Assembly (NCBI GenBank): GCA_947054505.1
Contig: CAMRWU010000004.1
Coordinates: 1-64,000, forward strand
DNA length: 64,000 nt
Direction of reading: 5' to 3'
DNA from: an uncultured Pseudomonadota bacterium
Lineage (GTDB): Bacteria; Pseudomonadota; Alphaproteobacteria; RF32; CAG-239
The notes under the pieces are model-generated. The model had not been told where the DNA came from. It made no database searches and saw only the letters and a program-made list of their open reading frames with translations. This document shows, one piece after another, positions 42,149 through 51,249 of the stretch. The number at the start of each line of letters is the position of its first letter. The first letter of the stretch is position 1. Position numbers and translations under genes: made by a program.

Positions 42149-43202
42149 CGTAAAACACTTCCTGTGATAATTCGTCAAGGTCAACTTTTTCAATTTCTTC
42201 GCGGATTGTTGCAACAAAGTTTTGGCGAACCAGCATCAATGCATTATTAACGGCAACCGAAAAACCAAGAGCATCTGTTCCGCCGTGGCTTTTAACAGAC
42301 AAACCGTTCAGTCCGACAAACATTGCCCCATTGTAAAGGCGAGGATCCATCGTCTTTTTGACACGGAGCATAACTCCGAGCATAAAGGGAAGCCCCAACT
42401 TTGCCATAAAAGATTTTTTTACCGCATTTTTCAGCAGGCGGATAACCAAACGAGCTGTTCCCTCGATTGACTTCAGAGCAATGTTTCCAGTAAAACCGTC
42501 TGCCACAATCACGTCTGCCACATTGTTGGGAATCTCGTGAGGTTCAACATAGCCGCGAAAATCCAAGTTCATATGTGAGTTTTTAATCATATGAGCGGCT
42601 TGTTTAATTTCTTCTTTGCCTTTCATTTCCTCTGCACCGATGTTCAGCAGTGCGACACGAGGTTTTTTCAGGCCGAGAGCATGACGAGCCAAAATATCTC
42701 CCATCAAAGCGAATTCCGCCAAATTGATGGCGTTGCATTCTGTATTGGCACCCAAATCAAGCATAACATATTTGCCGTTTTGATGCGGCATAATGCTGAC
42801 AATTGCCGGACGGTGGATTTTTTGAATGGTTTTCAGTACCAGTTTTGAAATCGCCATCAAAGCACCGGTATTTCCGGCCGAGACGATAGCCTGCGCTTCA
42901 CCTTTTCTGACGGCATCAATAGCCATATACATGCTGGTATTGCGGTTGCGGATAACGGAAGACGGTTTGTCTTCATTGTGAACCATTTCTGTTGTATGAC
43001 GCAATTCACAAACTTTCAACAATGCCGGATATTGATTCAAAATCGGCATAACTTTGTTTTCATCACCAAATAACAGAAATTTAGCGTCAGGATTCTTTTT
43101 TGCGGCAATAGCCAATCCCTCAATCACGATTCGGGGGGAATTATCCCCCCCCATAGCGTCAATGGATATAACCAGATTATTAGTAGACAAAACCTGCTCC
43201 AT
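42138..43202 (-). CDS. plsX: Phosphate acyltransferase PlsX
   Basis: This 354-aa protein begins ISIDAMGGDNSPRIVIEGLA and continues with the family segments ARKGEAQAIVSAGNTGALMA-like (here KGEAQAIVSAGNTGALMA), MLDLGANTEC and VADGFTGNIALKSIEG. PlsX makes acyl-phosphate from acyl-ACP for PlsY in the first step of phospholipid synthesis, acting peripherally at the membrane. It lies between rpmF and fabH, as in most Gram-negative bacteria. Confidence 0.98.
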   Translation of the reverse strand: MEQVLSTNNLVISIDAMGGDNSPRIVIEGLAIAAKKNPDAKFLLFGDENKVMPILNQYPALLKVCELRHTTEMVHNEDKPSSVIRNRNTSMYMAIDAVRKGEAQAIVSAGNTGALMAISKLVLKTIQKIHRPAIVSIMPHQNGKYVMLDLGANTECNAINLAEFALMGDILARHALGLKKPRVALLNIGAEEMKGKEEIKQAAHMIKNSHMNLDFRGYVEPHEIPNNVADVIVADGFTGNIALKSIEGTARLVIRLLKNAVKKSFMAKLGLPFMLGVMLRVKKTMDPRLYNGAMFVGLNGLSVKSHGGTDALGFSVAVNNALMLVRQNFVATIREEIEKVDLDELSQEVFYDVY

Positions 43203-43248
43203 TCAAATATAAGGCCGCATAAAACGGCCGGTTACAATAGTAATAAAA

Positions 43249-43434
43249 TTATTCAGCTGCTTTCTGAGCAACAACTTCACGTTTGTCGTATTGACCGCAT
43301 TTCGGGCATACGTTGTGAGGTCTTTTCAATTCACCGCAGTTCGGGCATTCCATGTAGGAATTAGCTGTCAACGCATCATGAGAACGACGCATGTTGCGGC
43401 GAGATTTTGAAGTTTTGTGTTTAGGTGTAGCCAT
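43249..43434 (-). CDS. rpmF: 50S ribosomal protein L32
   Basis: The start is ATG 43434 ([20 protein letters not shown], 61 aa); the longer frame is unsupported. The zinc ribbon has CPNC and CPKC, 14-15 residues apart. It is a structural protein of the large subunit near the peptidyl transferase exit region. It is flanked by the DUF177 gene upstream and plsX downstream. Confidence 0.97.
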   Translation of the reverse strand: MATPKHKTSKSRRNMRRSHDALTANSYMECPNCGELKRPHNVCPKCGQYDKREVVAQKAAE

Positions 43435-43594
43435 TTTCTCATACTCTAAAATTAATGTTGTTAAGTTATTCAACCGGCATTATTAGCTCATCTTATTTCT
43501 AAAATCAACTAAATAAAACACCGTTTTGCGAAATTCTGCAATCCTTTTACTCAATATTTTATTATTTTGCAAGGACTTTTTGCATAAACCTTGT

Positions 43595-44113
43595 TTATTT
43601 CTTTAGTTTTGCCAAAGCGGCAAACGGATTGGTCTTTTGAGTAGTTTCTTCGTCAAATTCGGATTTGAACTCAAAAACTTCTCCGTCTTGTCGTGGAAAA
43701 TCATCCAGAACCAAGGCCGTTTGCTCCAGTCCGATTTCTGCCAAATCAATCTGTCCGTTGACAATAACATCAGGAACATCATCGTCAAAATCAAACTCCA
43801 TTTCCTCCAAATCTTTTGGGGTGAGGTTGGTGTCATAGACAATTTCAAACTCCGGTTCATAAGTTTTTATGAAGTTTTCCAACGAAATAACGCTTGTTTG
43901 CTCCAACTGGGCACGAACTTTCCCTTTTACCGTTAGTGTGTGTTCTTTTTTGCGCATTTGAACACTCATGTCGGCCTCCCAGCTTTTGGCGCCGGCAATT
44001 TTTAAAACTTCGGCAATATACGCCAGTTGTTTTTCATCGGCATTTAGCTTGTAGTGACGGGTGGCGGCTGTCAGATCTTCAATCTTCAGCGGATAAGAAA
44101 AAAGATTTTGCAT
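43595..44113 (-). CDS. DUF177 (YceD-like) protein
   Basis: The start is ATG 44113 (MQNLFSYPLKIEDL), with AAGGAAA upstream, giving 172 aa. The DUF177 core contains VKGKVRAQLEQTSVISLENF, in which the usual Cys of the family's CxRC segment is not retained. An acidic DFDDDVPDVI stretch and the IDLAEIGLEQTALVLDDFPR helix follow. Relatives are involved in 23S rRNA accumulation or ribosome assembly, and the gene is usually next to rpmF, as here. Confidence 0.88.
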   Translation of the reverse strand: MQNLFSYPLKIEDLTAATRHYKLNADEKQLAYIAEVLKIAGAKSWEADMSVQMRKKEHTLTVKGKVRAQLEQTSVISLENFIKTYEPEFEIVYDTNLTPKDLEEMEFDFDDDVPDVIVNGQIDLAEIGLEQTALVLDDFPRQDGEVFEFKSEFDEETTQKTNPFAALAKLKK

Positions 44114-44178
44114 AAATATTTTCCTTATGTTATAACAAATCAAATTATAAGTTAGGATATAATGTCAAGGATACCCCA

Positions 44179-44655
44179 ATGTCAATAAGCAAAATGATCT
44201 GTACTTGTTCCTGCGTGTTGTTGCTGACCAGCGGCTGTTCAACGGAAAAGAGCAATGAATGGTTTATGACCCATAATGGTAATATGCCGTCTAATGAACG
44301 CATTAGTAAAGTTTCTGTCGGGGATAGCCGAGCCGATGTCCGTCGTGTGTTAGGGGCGCCGTCCACGGTTGTTTCTTTTGATAAAAATACTTGGATTTAT
44401 ATGTCTTCGGATATTAAGCGCGTCGCATTCTTCTCGCCGGACGAGGTCAATCGCGATGTTCTGACCATCAAGTTTAATGATAATGACGAAGTAAAAGAAA
44501 TTATCCGTATGAGCAAAAATGACGGTCAGGATGTTCGTATCAACGATGATGAAACCGAGGCTTATGGACAAGAACCGGGATTCTTCCGCAAATATTTCGG
44601 AGGTGTCGGTATGATTAATCCTTTCGGAGGTCGTGGTAGTAGCTCAAATATGTAG
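44179..44655 (+). CDS. bamE: Outer membrane assembly lipoprotein BamE (SmpA/OmlA family)
   Basis: This 158-aa lipoprotein has lipobox LTSGC (Cys20). The SmpA/OmlA core at about 40-115 contains ISKVSVGDSRADVRRVLGAP and TWIYMSS, then a FNDNDEVKEI strand. It is part of the BAM complex that inserts beta-barrel proteins in the outer membrane. The C-terminal 45 residues are a Gly/Asp-rich extension not typical of enteric BamE. Divergent placement from the DUF177 gene is common in Alphaproteobacteria. Confidence 0.92.
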   Translation: MSISKMICTCSCVLLLTSGCSTEKSNEWFMTHNGNMPSNERISKVSVGDSRADVRRVLGAPSTVVSFDKNTWIYMSSDIKRVAFFSPDEVNRDVLTIKFNDNDEVKEIIRMSKNDGQDVRINDDETEAYGQEPGFFRKYFGGVGMINPFGGRGSSSNM

Positions 44656-44743
44656 CATCGATCCATTCGTTTAACCGCATGGGCTTAATGTTATTTTAAG
44701 CAAATGCTGTTATTTTTTATACCAAATTTTGGGGAGGAAATAA

Positions 44744-46006
44744 ATGGATATATCTGTATTAGCTCTGCCAACGCTCAATCTGGGATATCATAATCAGATA
44801 TTGGGGGCTTTTAGAGGGCTGTCTGATGTGACTGGGTGCGCATATGACGAACAAGCATTTCTTCTTCCTGAAGATGTGGTTCAGACAACCGAGATGAAAA
44901 AATCTTTTTTCAAAAGCCGACATGAAAAATATAAGGACTTGAAACAGCGTCTCTATCCTTTATTGGAAACTTATTTTCAAAAAAACGTAAAAATACCTCG
45001 TGTTTTTGTAACGGTATATGATGCGACGGATAGCAAGTTTTCTCCTGAAAATGTTGATTTGGTGTGTCGAATTGTCAAAGAATATTATCAGGAAAATAAA
45101 CAGGGCGATATTCTGACAACTATTTTAACCAGCCGTTTATACAATTACAAATATGTTGATTTAATTAATGTGCCGAAACATATGTTGACCTTGGCAACAA
45201 GGATTCGGCTTTTGCAGAATAAAAAACTGCGCAGAAAGGTTTTAATAACAATCGGAACTTTGAACAATTTTAAGCAGTCCGTCGTTTTGCAGAAACAACA
45301 AGAATTCTTGAAAAAGCTAAAAACAACGGCAAAGTATTCCAGTGTCAGACAACAATGCGAAAAATTGGAGAAATATCTTTCCTTTTCAAAAAAAGTTGTT
45401 CTGTGTTTAGGCGGGCGTGTCGATGGATCAGAAATTATCTTCGATATAAAATATGCCAAAAAACTTCTGGAGGATGCTCGACACCTGAGCCGTTGCGGAT
45501 ATGGTGTTGTTTTTGTGAACGGTCCGCGAACACCAAATGATGTTGTTGATTTTTTATATGAGAAAACACAGGACGAAGAAAATATCATCTTCCAGAATTG
45601 TAAGAAAATCATCAAAACCGGTGAAGAGCAAGACAATTGGCGCGCCTATTCCGGAAAATATGAAAAACAGTTTACGGAACTTTCTCAGCTGGGAAATATC
45701 TATCCCGCAATTTTGGGATTTGATAATACGTTGGTTGTCCATAGTATGGATTCTTATGCCGCATGTGAGACGGCAAATGCCGGTTTTCCGACAGCTGTAA
45801 GCGGCAAGGGGATATATGTTGATGCCGTTGCCCGTTATGATTGTCACAATCTGAAAGCGTTATTATGTCCTAAATATGCAATTGATTGGGATGACTTTGT
45901 CAAAATGGCCAAGCGTAAAAAAACAGAACCCAAAGATTTAAAATTAAAGGTATTACCTAATTCTTTGCGTGTTTTTGCCGAAGCAGTGATGAAGCGGATA
46001 AGCTGA
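44744..46006 (+). CDS. ELM1-like / GT-B-type protein, uncertain function
   Basis: This 420-aa cytoplasmic protein has no signal peptide or TM segment. The second half reads as a Rossmann-like GT-B domain: VVLCLGGRVDGSEIIFD, GYGVVFVNGPRTPNDVVDFL, then YPAILGFDNTLVVHSMDSYA with ETANAGFPTAVSG. The middle and last segments resemble the C-terminal sugar-nucleotide site of ELM1 (mitochondrial fission-like) family proteins found in Alphaproteobacteria. The N-terminal half is more divergent and Lys-rich. GGGAGG precedes the ATG. I am moderately confident in the ELM1/GT-B relation, and the substrate is unknown. Confidence 0.65.
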   Translation: MDISVLALPTLNLGYHNQILGAFRGLSDVTGCAYDEQAFLLPEDVVQTTEMKKSFFKSRHEKYKDLKQRLYPLLETYFQKNVKIPRVFVTVYDATDSKFSPENVDLVCRIVKEYYQENKQGDILTTILTSRLYNYKYVDLINVPKHMLTLATRIRLLQNKKLRRKVLITIGTLNNFKQSVVLQKQQEFLKKLKTTAKYSSVRQQCEKLEKYLSFSKKVVLCLGGRVDGSEIIFDIKYAKKLLEDARHLSRCGYGVVFVNGPRTPNDVVDFLYEKTQDEENIIFQNCKKIIKTGEEQDNWRAYSGKYEKQFTELSQLGNIYPAILGFDNTLVVHSMDSYAACETANAGFPTAVSGKGIYVDAVARYDCHNLKALLCPKYAIDWDDFVKMAKRKKTEPKDLKLKVLPNSLRVFAEAVMKRIS

Positions 46007-46011
46007 AATTT

Positions 46012-46659
46012 CTAGATTAAAGGCGCTACCAACTCAACGACTTTTGAAAACACAACATCCTCATCAAATGAGGCATCTTTTTCAAACTCAGATAACTTGA
46101 TTTCCAAGCCATAATCTTTTTTCATCAAAGCCAAAGTTTTAATATAGCCGACGGCGGTAAGCATATCTGCAAACGTAGTTGCTTCAATCGACGGCAATTT
46201 CTTTGATCCGTTCAAAGACATTATGAGGGAGTTTGAAGTGTAATGGTGAGTGATCTTTAACCCCAAATATCCCAAAGAGGATAAATCCCTGAATAATGAT
46301 TTAGTATCCATTTCCTGTAACGTGTGAACATACTTTAAGCCGAATGTCAGAGCGATAAATGGTTTGAAAGCTTCTGTAGCGGTAGCCAGATCAGAAACTT
46401 GAATTGCCACACAATTGATGTAATTTTCCGTCCGCAAAGATTCAACGGTCAATGCAATGGCAAAAAGATTAAAATCAAAATTGGGGGGATATTTATTTAT
46501 CACAACAACTTGATCTTGAGAGTGACGCAGAATAAAAGCTCGAGCTTCTTTTGTAAAATCAGCAAAAGACGTTCCCGTAAATTCTTCAATCGCAACGAAA
46601 GGATAATTTTGTTTTTCAAAAGTATCATTTTGATGGTTATAAAGTGCAATTTCAATCAT
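46012..46659 (-). CDS. Uncharacterised 215-aa cytoplasmic protein
   Basis: This soluble protein has no signal peptide or membrane span. The composition is ordinary, with alternating alpha and beta character. Recognisable stretches are FAIALTVESLRTENYINCVA and FADMLTAVGYIKTLALMKKD, with no known catalytic motif. It is convergent with the ELM1-like gene, the stops lying 6 bp apart. I do not recognise the family. The open frame and codon use agree with the core genes, so it is probably real. Confidence 0.72.
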   Translation of the reverse strand: MIEIALYNHQNDTFEKQNYPFVAIEEFTGTSFADFTKEARAFILRHSQDQVVVINKYPPNFDFNLFAIALTVESLRTENYINCVAIQVSDLATATEAFKPFIALTFGLKYVHTLQEMDTKSLFRDLSSLGYLGLKITHHYTSNSLIMSLNGSKKLPSIEATTFADMLTAVGYIKTLALMKKDYGLEIKLSEFEKDASFDEDVVFSKVVELVAPLI

Positions 46660-46725
46660 ACGTAAACTCCATACTCAATATAACCTCAAGCTACAAAACA
46701 TGTATTACAATTTTATTAAAATCGA

Positions 46726-46761
46726 TAAAAAAAGAGCCGATTGTTTTTGAACAATCGGCTC
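46726..46761 (-). terminator. pheT terminator
   Basis: On the minus strand GAGCCGATTGTT pairs with its complement around a 4-nt loop, followed by seven T residues. It begins 8 bp after the pheT stop. Confidence 0.9.
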
Positions 46762-46768
46762 ATGGTCA

Positions 46769-49156
46769 TTATGAACGCAATACAGCATTACATTTTTTAC
46801 CAACCGCCACAATGACTTTTTGCATCAGGGTTTCAATGTCCTGATCACTGTAAGTCGCTTCTTTGGGTTGGAAAGTAATGCTCAATGCCAAAGATTTTTT
46901 ACCTTCCGGAAGATTTTCGCCTTCATACAAGTCAAAAATTCTGACATCGGTAATGTTTTCTCTGTCCGCAGTTTTCGCCGCTGCCAAAACCTCGGCCGCC
47001 GGAACGGACTTATCTAAAACAAAGGCCAAATCCTTATCAACCGGCTGGAACTGTGACAATTCCAACTTCTTTTTACCTTTACCGGCAGTTGTGCGTGGTA
47101 ACGGAATATTGTCCAGATAAACTTCAAAGGCAACCACACGCTGTTTGATGCCGAATTTCTTCAAAATCAGCGGATGAATTTCGCCGAAGTAAGCGATGAC
47201 ATTTTTGCCCAAACGGAATGCACCGCTACGTCCCGGATGATAATATGCCGGAGCATCGGTCGAAATCTGAGCGCTGTCAAATGGGCCGTTTGCCGCGGCA
47301 ATAGCGGCCAGAGCATCTGCTTTTGCATCAAAAACATCATAAGGACGAACCTCTTCCAACCAATGTTTTTTTGCAGTCATGCCGGAACGAACACCAGCGG
47401 CTACCAAAGTTTGCTCAGCAGGTTTGCGACCGTAGAATTCCGGACCGACTTCAAAAATAGCCACATCGGCATAACCTCGAGCAACATTGTTTCGAACTGC
47501 CGACAGCAGGTTGGGCAACAAAGACGGACGCATTTCATCCATATCGGCGGCAATCGGATTGCATACCAAAACCACATCTTGTGAACGACGGAAGTCTTTA
47601 GCCATCTTCGAGTCTGTAAAACTCCAAGTCACGGTTTCCAACATACCGCGGTCGGCCAATTCATGTTTGACAGTAACCGTACGACGTTGAGATGGGGTCA
47701 ATGTTTGTTTGGGGAACATGTCACAGGGCAGGGAAACTGCCGGAATATTATCCAAACCAATCATTCTGACAATTTCTTCCACGAGGTCGTGTTCACCTTC
47801 GATATCGCCGCGCCAACTTGGTGAAACAGCTTTGATTTTGTCTCCTTCGTCACTGGTTTTGAAGCCGAGGTTGTTCAAGATTTCAACAATTTTTTCTTTA
47901 GAAACCTCAATTCCCGCAAAATCTTTCATACGAGATGGACGGATATAAGCTACACGTTCCTGACAATTTTCATCACCGGCGATTTCCAATTCGGAGGCTT
48001 CACCGCCGCAAATTTCCAAAATCAGTTTGGTAGCGTATTCTGAACCGGTAATATTTGATTTCGGATCAACCCAACGTTCATAGCGATAGCGTGAGTCGGA
48101 ATCAATCTGAAACTTGCGTCCTGTACGGGCTATGCATTCCGGTGCAAATAGAGCGCTTTCCAAAAAGACATTTGTCGTATCGGCAGAGCAACCTTTGGAA
48201 GCGCCGCCCATAATACCGCCTAAGCACTGGATGCCGTCGTTGTCACAAATCCCCAAAGACTGAGTGTCTAAAGAGTATTCTTTATCTTCCAACGAAACAA
48301 ATTTTTCTCCGTCTTGAGCCATACGTATACAAATGTCTCCGACCAATTTGTCGGCATCAAAAACGTGTAACGGTCGGGCCATATCAATATTGACATAATT
48401 GGTGATATCGACCAGCGGAGAAATTGAGCGCAGACCGACAGCCGCCAAACGATCTTTCATCCATTTCGGGGTTTCCGCTTTGTTGTTGACATTGCGGATA
48501 TAGCGTCCGACGTAAGTTGGACAAGCTTTAAAATCTTCAACTTTTACTTTAATAGGAGATTTAAAGTTGCTGTTATTGTTTGGAATGTTTAGTGCCTTTA
48601 ATGAGCCGATGCCGGCTGCGGCCAAATCTCTGGCAATTCCTCTGACACCCAAACATTCAGCACGGTTCGGTGTGATAGAAATATCAAATACCGGATCAAA
48701 ATTCAAAACATCAGCCGCATTAAGACCAATTTGTGTATCAGCAGGAAGCTCGATGATGCCGCTATGGTCTTCGCCAATGCCCAGTTCTTTTTCCGAGCAC
48801 AACATTCCGAAACTTTCAATTCCGCGGATTTTTCCGACTTTCAATGTTTCATTATAGCAGGGAATAAGGGTGCCGACCGGTGCAAAAACGCCAATCAAAC
48901 CTTTTTTGACATTCGGTGCACCGCAAACGACCTGCAAAGTCTGTTTGCCGTCATTAACACTCAGGAGGTGCAAGTGATCGGAATCCGGATGCATTCCGCA
49001 TTCCTCAACGCGAGCCGTCACAAAACCTTTAAGAGATGCCGCCGGATTGGATACTTCCTCAACTTCCAAACCGATACGAGTTAATGTCTCGGCAATTTCA
49101 TCGACAGTTGCGTTAGTATCTAAATGTTCTTTTAACCATGATAATGTAAATTTCAT
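46769..49156 (-). CDS. pheT: Phenylalanyl-tRNA synthetase beta subunit
   Basis: This full-length 795-aa subunit begins with MKFTLSWLKEHLDTNATVDE. The EMAP-type tRNA-binding domain lies near 45-150 (VTARVEECGMHPDSDHLHL), the B3/B4 editing domain near 210-380 (VDITNYVNIDMARPLHVFD), B5 near 400-470 and the class-II-like core after it. A C-terminal anticodon-binding FDX-ACB domain ends with IFDLYEGENLPEGKKSLA and the family tail. With PheS it forms the alpha2-beta2 enzyme that charges tRNA-Phe. It begins 11 bp after pheS. Confidence 0.98.
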   Translation of the reverse strand: MKFTLSWLKEHLDTNATVDEIAETLTRIGLEVEEVSNPAASLKGFVTARVEECGMHPDSDHLHLLSVNDGKQTLQVVCGAPNVKKGLIGVFAPVGTLIPCYNETLKVGKIRGIESFGMLCSEKELGIGEDHSGIIELPADTQIGLNAADVLNFDPVFDISITPNRAECLGVRGIARDLAAAGIGSLKALNIPNNNSNFKSPIKVKVEDFKACPTYVGRYIRNVNNKAETPKWMKDRLAAVGLRSISPLVDITNYVNIDMARPLHVFDADKLVGDICIRMAQDGEKFVSLEDKEYSLDTQSLGICDNDGIQCLGGIMGGASKGCSADTTNVFLESALFAPECIARTGRKFQIDSDSRYRYERWVDPKSNITGSEYATKLILEICGGEASELEIAGDENCQERVAYIRPSRMKDFAGIEVSKEKIVEILNNLGFKTSDEGDKIKAVSPSWRGDIEGEHDLVEEIVRMIGLDNIPAVSLPCDMFPKQTLTPSQRRTVTVKHELADRGMLETVTWSFTDSKMAKDFRRSQDVVLVCNPIAADMDEMRPSLLPNLLSAVRNNVARGYADVAIFEVGPEFYGRKPAEQTLVAAGVRSGMTAKKHWLEEVRPYDVFDAKADALAAIAAANGPFDSAQISTDAPAYYHPGRSGAFRLGKNVIAYFGEIHPLILKKFGIKQRVVAFEVYLDNIPLPRTTAGKGKKKLELSQFQPVDKDLAFVLDKSVPAAEVLAAAKTADRENITDVRIFDLYEGENLPEGKKSLALSITFQPKEATYSDQDIETLMQKVIVAVGKKCNAVLRS

Positions 49157-49167
49157 CTCAACATCTC

Positions 49168-50271
49168 CTATCTGGCTGCGCCGCCGTTATTGCTCAGTCC
49201 TCCGGTCATGGAGGCTTCGTCTAATGGCACAAAGCCATAGTGTTTCATCCAACGGACATCCGAGGCAAAAAAGTCACGCAGATCGGGAATTCCGTATTTT
49301 AACATCGCCAAGCGATCCAAACCCAAACCAAAGGCGAAACCTTGGTATTCATCAGGATCAACTCCGCAAGCTTTTAAAACATTCGGATGTACCATACCGC
49401 AACCCAAAATTTCCAACCAGTCGTTACCGGCACCGATTTTCAATTCTGTTTTGCTTTTCAGACAGCCGATGTCCATTTCTGCAGATGGTTCTGTAAACGG
49501 AAAATAGGACGGACGATAACGAACAGGAATTTCATCAAGTTCAAAAAAGGCTTTGATGAAGTCGTACAAACAACCTTTGAGGTGAGCCATTGTCGTGTGT
49601 TTGTCAATAACCAATCCTTCAACTTGATGGAACATTGGCGTGTGTGTAGCATCATAGTCAGAGCGATAAGTACGTCCCGGAGCAATAATGCGAATGGGAG
49701 GCTGTTTCTTTTCCATGGTGCGGACTTGCACGGCAGAAGTCTGTGTACGAACGACATAACTGTCGTCAAAATTATCACTTTCAGGATTGGTAACATAAAA
49801 TGTGTCTTGCATTTGACGGGCAGGGTGGTTTGCCGGTGTGTTCAAAGCGTTAAAGTTATGGAATTGATCTTCAATATCCGGTCCGTCGGCAACTTCAAAA
49901 CCCATTTGTCCGAAGATCGCTGTTACCTCTTCGTAGATTTTGGAAACCGGATGAATACGGCCTTGTTTTTCTTGACGAATGGGCAGGGTGACGTCAATCA
50001 TTTCCGAAGCCAGCCGTGCATTAAGTTCTTTTGTTTCAATTTCGGCTTTTTTAGCTTCAAGCTCTGCTTCAATTTCTGTTTTCAGAATATTTAGGCTTTT
50101 ACCCATTTCTTTTTTCTGTTCAACCGGCAGGGCACCTAATGCTTTCATCATATCGGTAATGCGCCCTTTTTTGCCAAGGATGGCCACACGGGCTTCTTCC
50201 AGAGCCTTACCATCCTGTGCCTTGCTGATTAAGCCTGATAATTCCGCTTTAATACTTTGCAAATCTTCCAT
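49168..50271 (-). CDS. pheS: Phenylalanyl-tRNA synthetase alpha subunit
   Basis: This 367-aa class II synthetase catalytic subunit has an N-terminal coiled-coil arm of about 90 residues. The core contains FNALNTPANHPARQMQDTFY, motif 2 APGRTYRSD, HQVEGLVID and motif 3 GLGLDRLAMLKYGIPDLRDF. It activates Phe and transfers it to tRNA-Phe. A hairpin terminator or attenuator separates it from rplT upstream, so pheST may have separate control. Confidence 0.98.
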   Translation of the reverse strand: MEDLQSIKAELSGLISKAQDGKALEEARVAILGKKGRITDMMKALGALPVEQKKEMGKSLNILKTEIEAELEAKKAEIETKELNARLASEMIDVTLPIRQEKQGRIHPVSKIYEEVTAIFGQMGFEVADGPDIEDQFHNFNALNTPANHPARQMQDTFYVTNPESDNFDDSYVVRTQTSAVQVRTMEKKQPPIRIIAPGRTYRSDYDATHTPMFHQVEGLVIDKHTTMAHLKGCLYDFIKAFFELDEIPVRYRPSYFPFTEPSAEMDIGCLKSKTELKIGAGNDWLEILGCGMVHPNVLKACGVDPDEYQGFAFGLGLDRLAMLKYGIPDLRDFFASDVRWMKHYGFVPLDEASMTGGLSNNGGAAR

Positions 50272-50310
50272 TTTTTCACCTTGTTACACATTCCTGCCTG
50301 AGGCAGAGTT

Positions 50311-50350
50311 TAAAAACAATAAAGAGTTACCCAAGGGGCAACTCTTTATT
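50311..50350 (-). terminator. Terminator or attenuator between rplT and pheS
   Basis: On the minus strand AAAGAGTT...AACTCTTT encloses a CCC/GGG inner stem, followed by an imperfect T run. It lies in the leader of pheS. No Phe-rich leader peptide was found, so attenuation by the E. coli mechanism is not supported. Confidence 0.65.
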
Positions 50351-50398
50351 TTTAATTTGTTTTTTTTCAAACTTAGTTCGACAGTTGTCTGATAAGTC

Positions 50399-50755
50399 TT
50401 AGTTAAGAGCAGCCTTAGCTTGATCTACCAACTTAGCAAAAGCTTCGGGCTCTTTAACAGCGATATCGGCCAACACTTTACGATCTAATTCGATACCAGC
50501 TTTGTTGAGCCCGCTGATAAATCGAGAGTAGGTCATATCGTGCAAACGAGTTGCTGCGTTAATTCTTTGAATCCACAATGTGCGGAAGTTTCTTTTCTTA
50601 GCTCTTCTGTCGCGATAAGCATATTGTAAAGCCTTTTCAACTTTTTCAATAGCAACGCGGAAAACGTTTTTAGAACGACCTCTATAACCTTTAGCCATAG
50701 AGAAAACTTTTTTATGACGTGCGTGAGCTGTTACACCTCTTTTAATACGAGACAT
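50399..50755 (-). CDS. rplT: 50S ribosomal protein L20
   Basis: This 118-aa protein is the normal length. It has the basic N-terminus [20 protein letters not shown], then [13 protein letters not shown] and [19 protein letters not shown]. It binds 23S rRNA early in assembly. It follows rpmI by 12 bp. Its usual partner infC is not upstream of rpmI here. Confidence 0.98.
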   Translation of the reverse strand: MSRIKRGVTAHARHKKVFSMAKGYRGRSKNVFRVAIEKVEKALQYAYRDRRAKKRNFRTLWIQRINAATRLHDMTYSRFISGLNKAGIELDRKVLADIAVKEPEAFAKLVDQAKAALN

Positions 50756-50767
50756 TCTTCATTCTCC

Positions 50768-50965
50768 CTACAAATATGGTAAAAACTTTTTAACAATCTG
50801 AACGTCAACTGCTGAGAGCAAAGTTGTACCGCGAGCTTGTCTTTTCATTTTCGGAGTTTTGCAGAAGAGGCAGTGTCTCTTGAAAGCAAAGTTTCTTTTC
50901 AGTTTGCCGGTTCCGGTAACGCCAAAGCGTTTTTTTACGGCACTTTTAGTTTTCATTTTAGGCAT
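50768..50965 (-). CDS. rpmI: 50S ribosomal protein L35
   Basis: This 65-aa protein has the family start MPKMKTKSAVKKRFGVTGTG and a basic RHCLFCKTPKMKRQARG stretch. The usual L35 sequence HLLTKKS is replaced by the Cys-containing version. It is the first gene of the rpmI-rplT operon. No infC precedes it within the 280 bp to lolD, so the classical infC-rpmI-rplT order is broken. Confidence 0.95.
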   Translation of the reverse strand: MPKMKTKSAVKKRFGVTGTGKLKRNFAFKRHCLFCKTPKMKRQARGTTLLSAVDVQIVKKFLPYL

Positions 50966-51135
50966 TTTAATCCCTTTCTAAATATCAAAAAATTTGGATT
51001 TATCAGGAGTCGTCAGGCATGCCAATTAGCCCAAACCACTCTTTTCAGCGGCGTTTATACACTTTAAACCCTCAGATTGCAAGCATTTTTTTTAATATTT
51101 TTCACGGCTCGCATTCCTAAAGACGAAAAAACATT

Positions 51136-51249
51136 GTGTCACAACCTTTATACTGCTTAATTGTTGCCTCACCAGCTAGAGGCGTGCCACGACTGCAAAT
51201 GAGGATTCTCCGTCTCCGCTTAATTGTTGCCTCTCCTGCGAGGAGCTAG
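51136..51249 (+). repeat. Short dispersed repeat, copies 2 and 3 (core GCTTAATTGTTGCC)
   Basis: Two copies of GCTTAATTGTTGCC (51155-51168 and 51219-51232) lie 64 bp apart, each followed after a short variable segment by GCTAG. A third copy is at 17313. On the plus strand both copies are in one open frame from GTG 51136 to TAG 51249 that repeats LIVASPAR. The end overlaps the lolD stop by CTAG. Whether the frame is translated is unknown. Confidence 0.6.

Noticed and set aside
50272-50398. Phe leader peptide for pheST attenuation
   Set aside because: No small frame with clustered Phe codons lies before the hairpin; only a plain terminator-like stem is visible.
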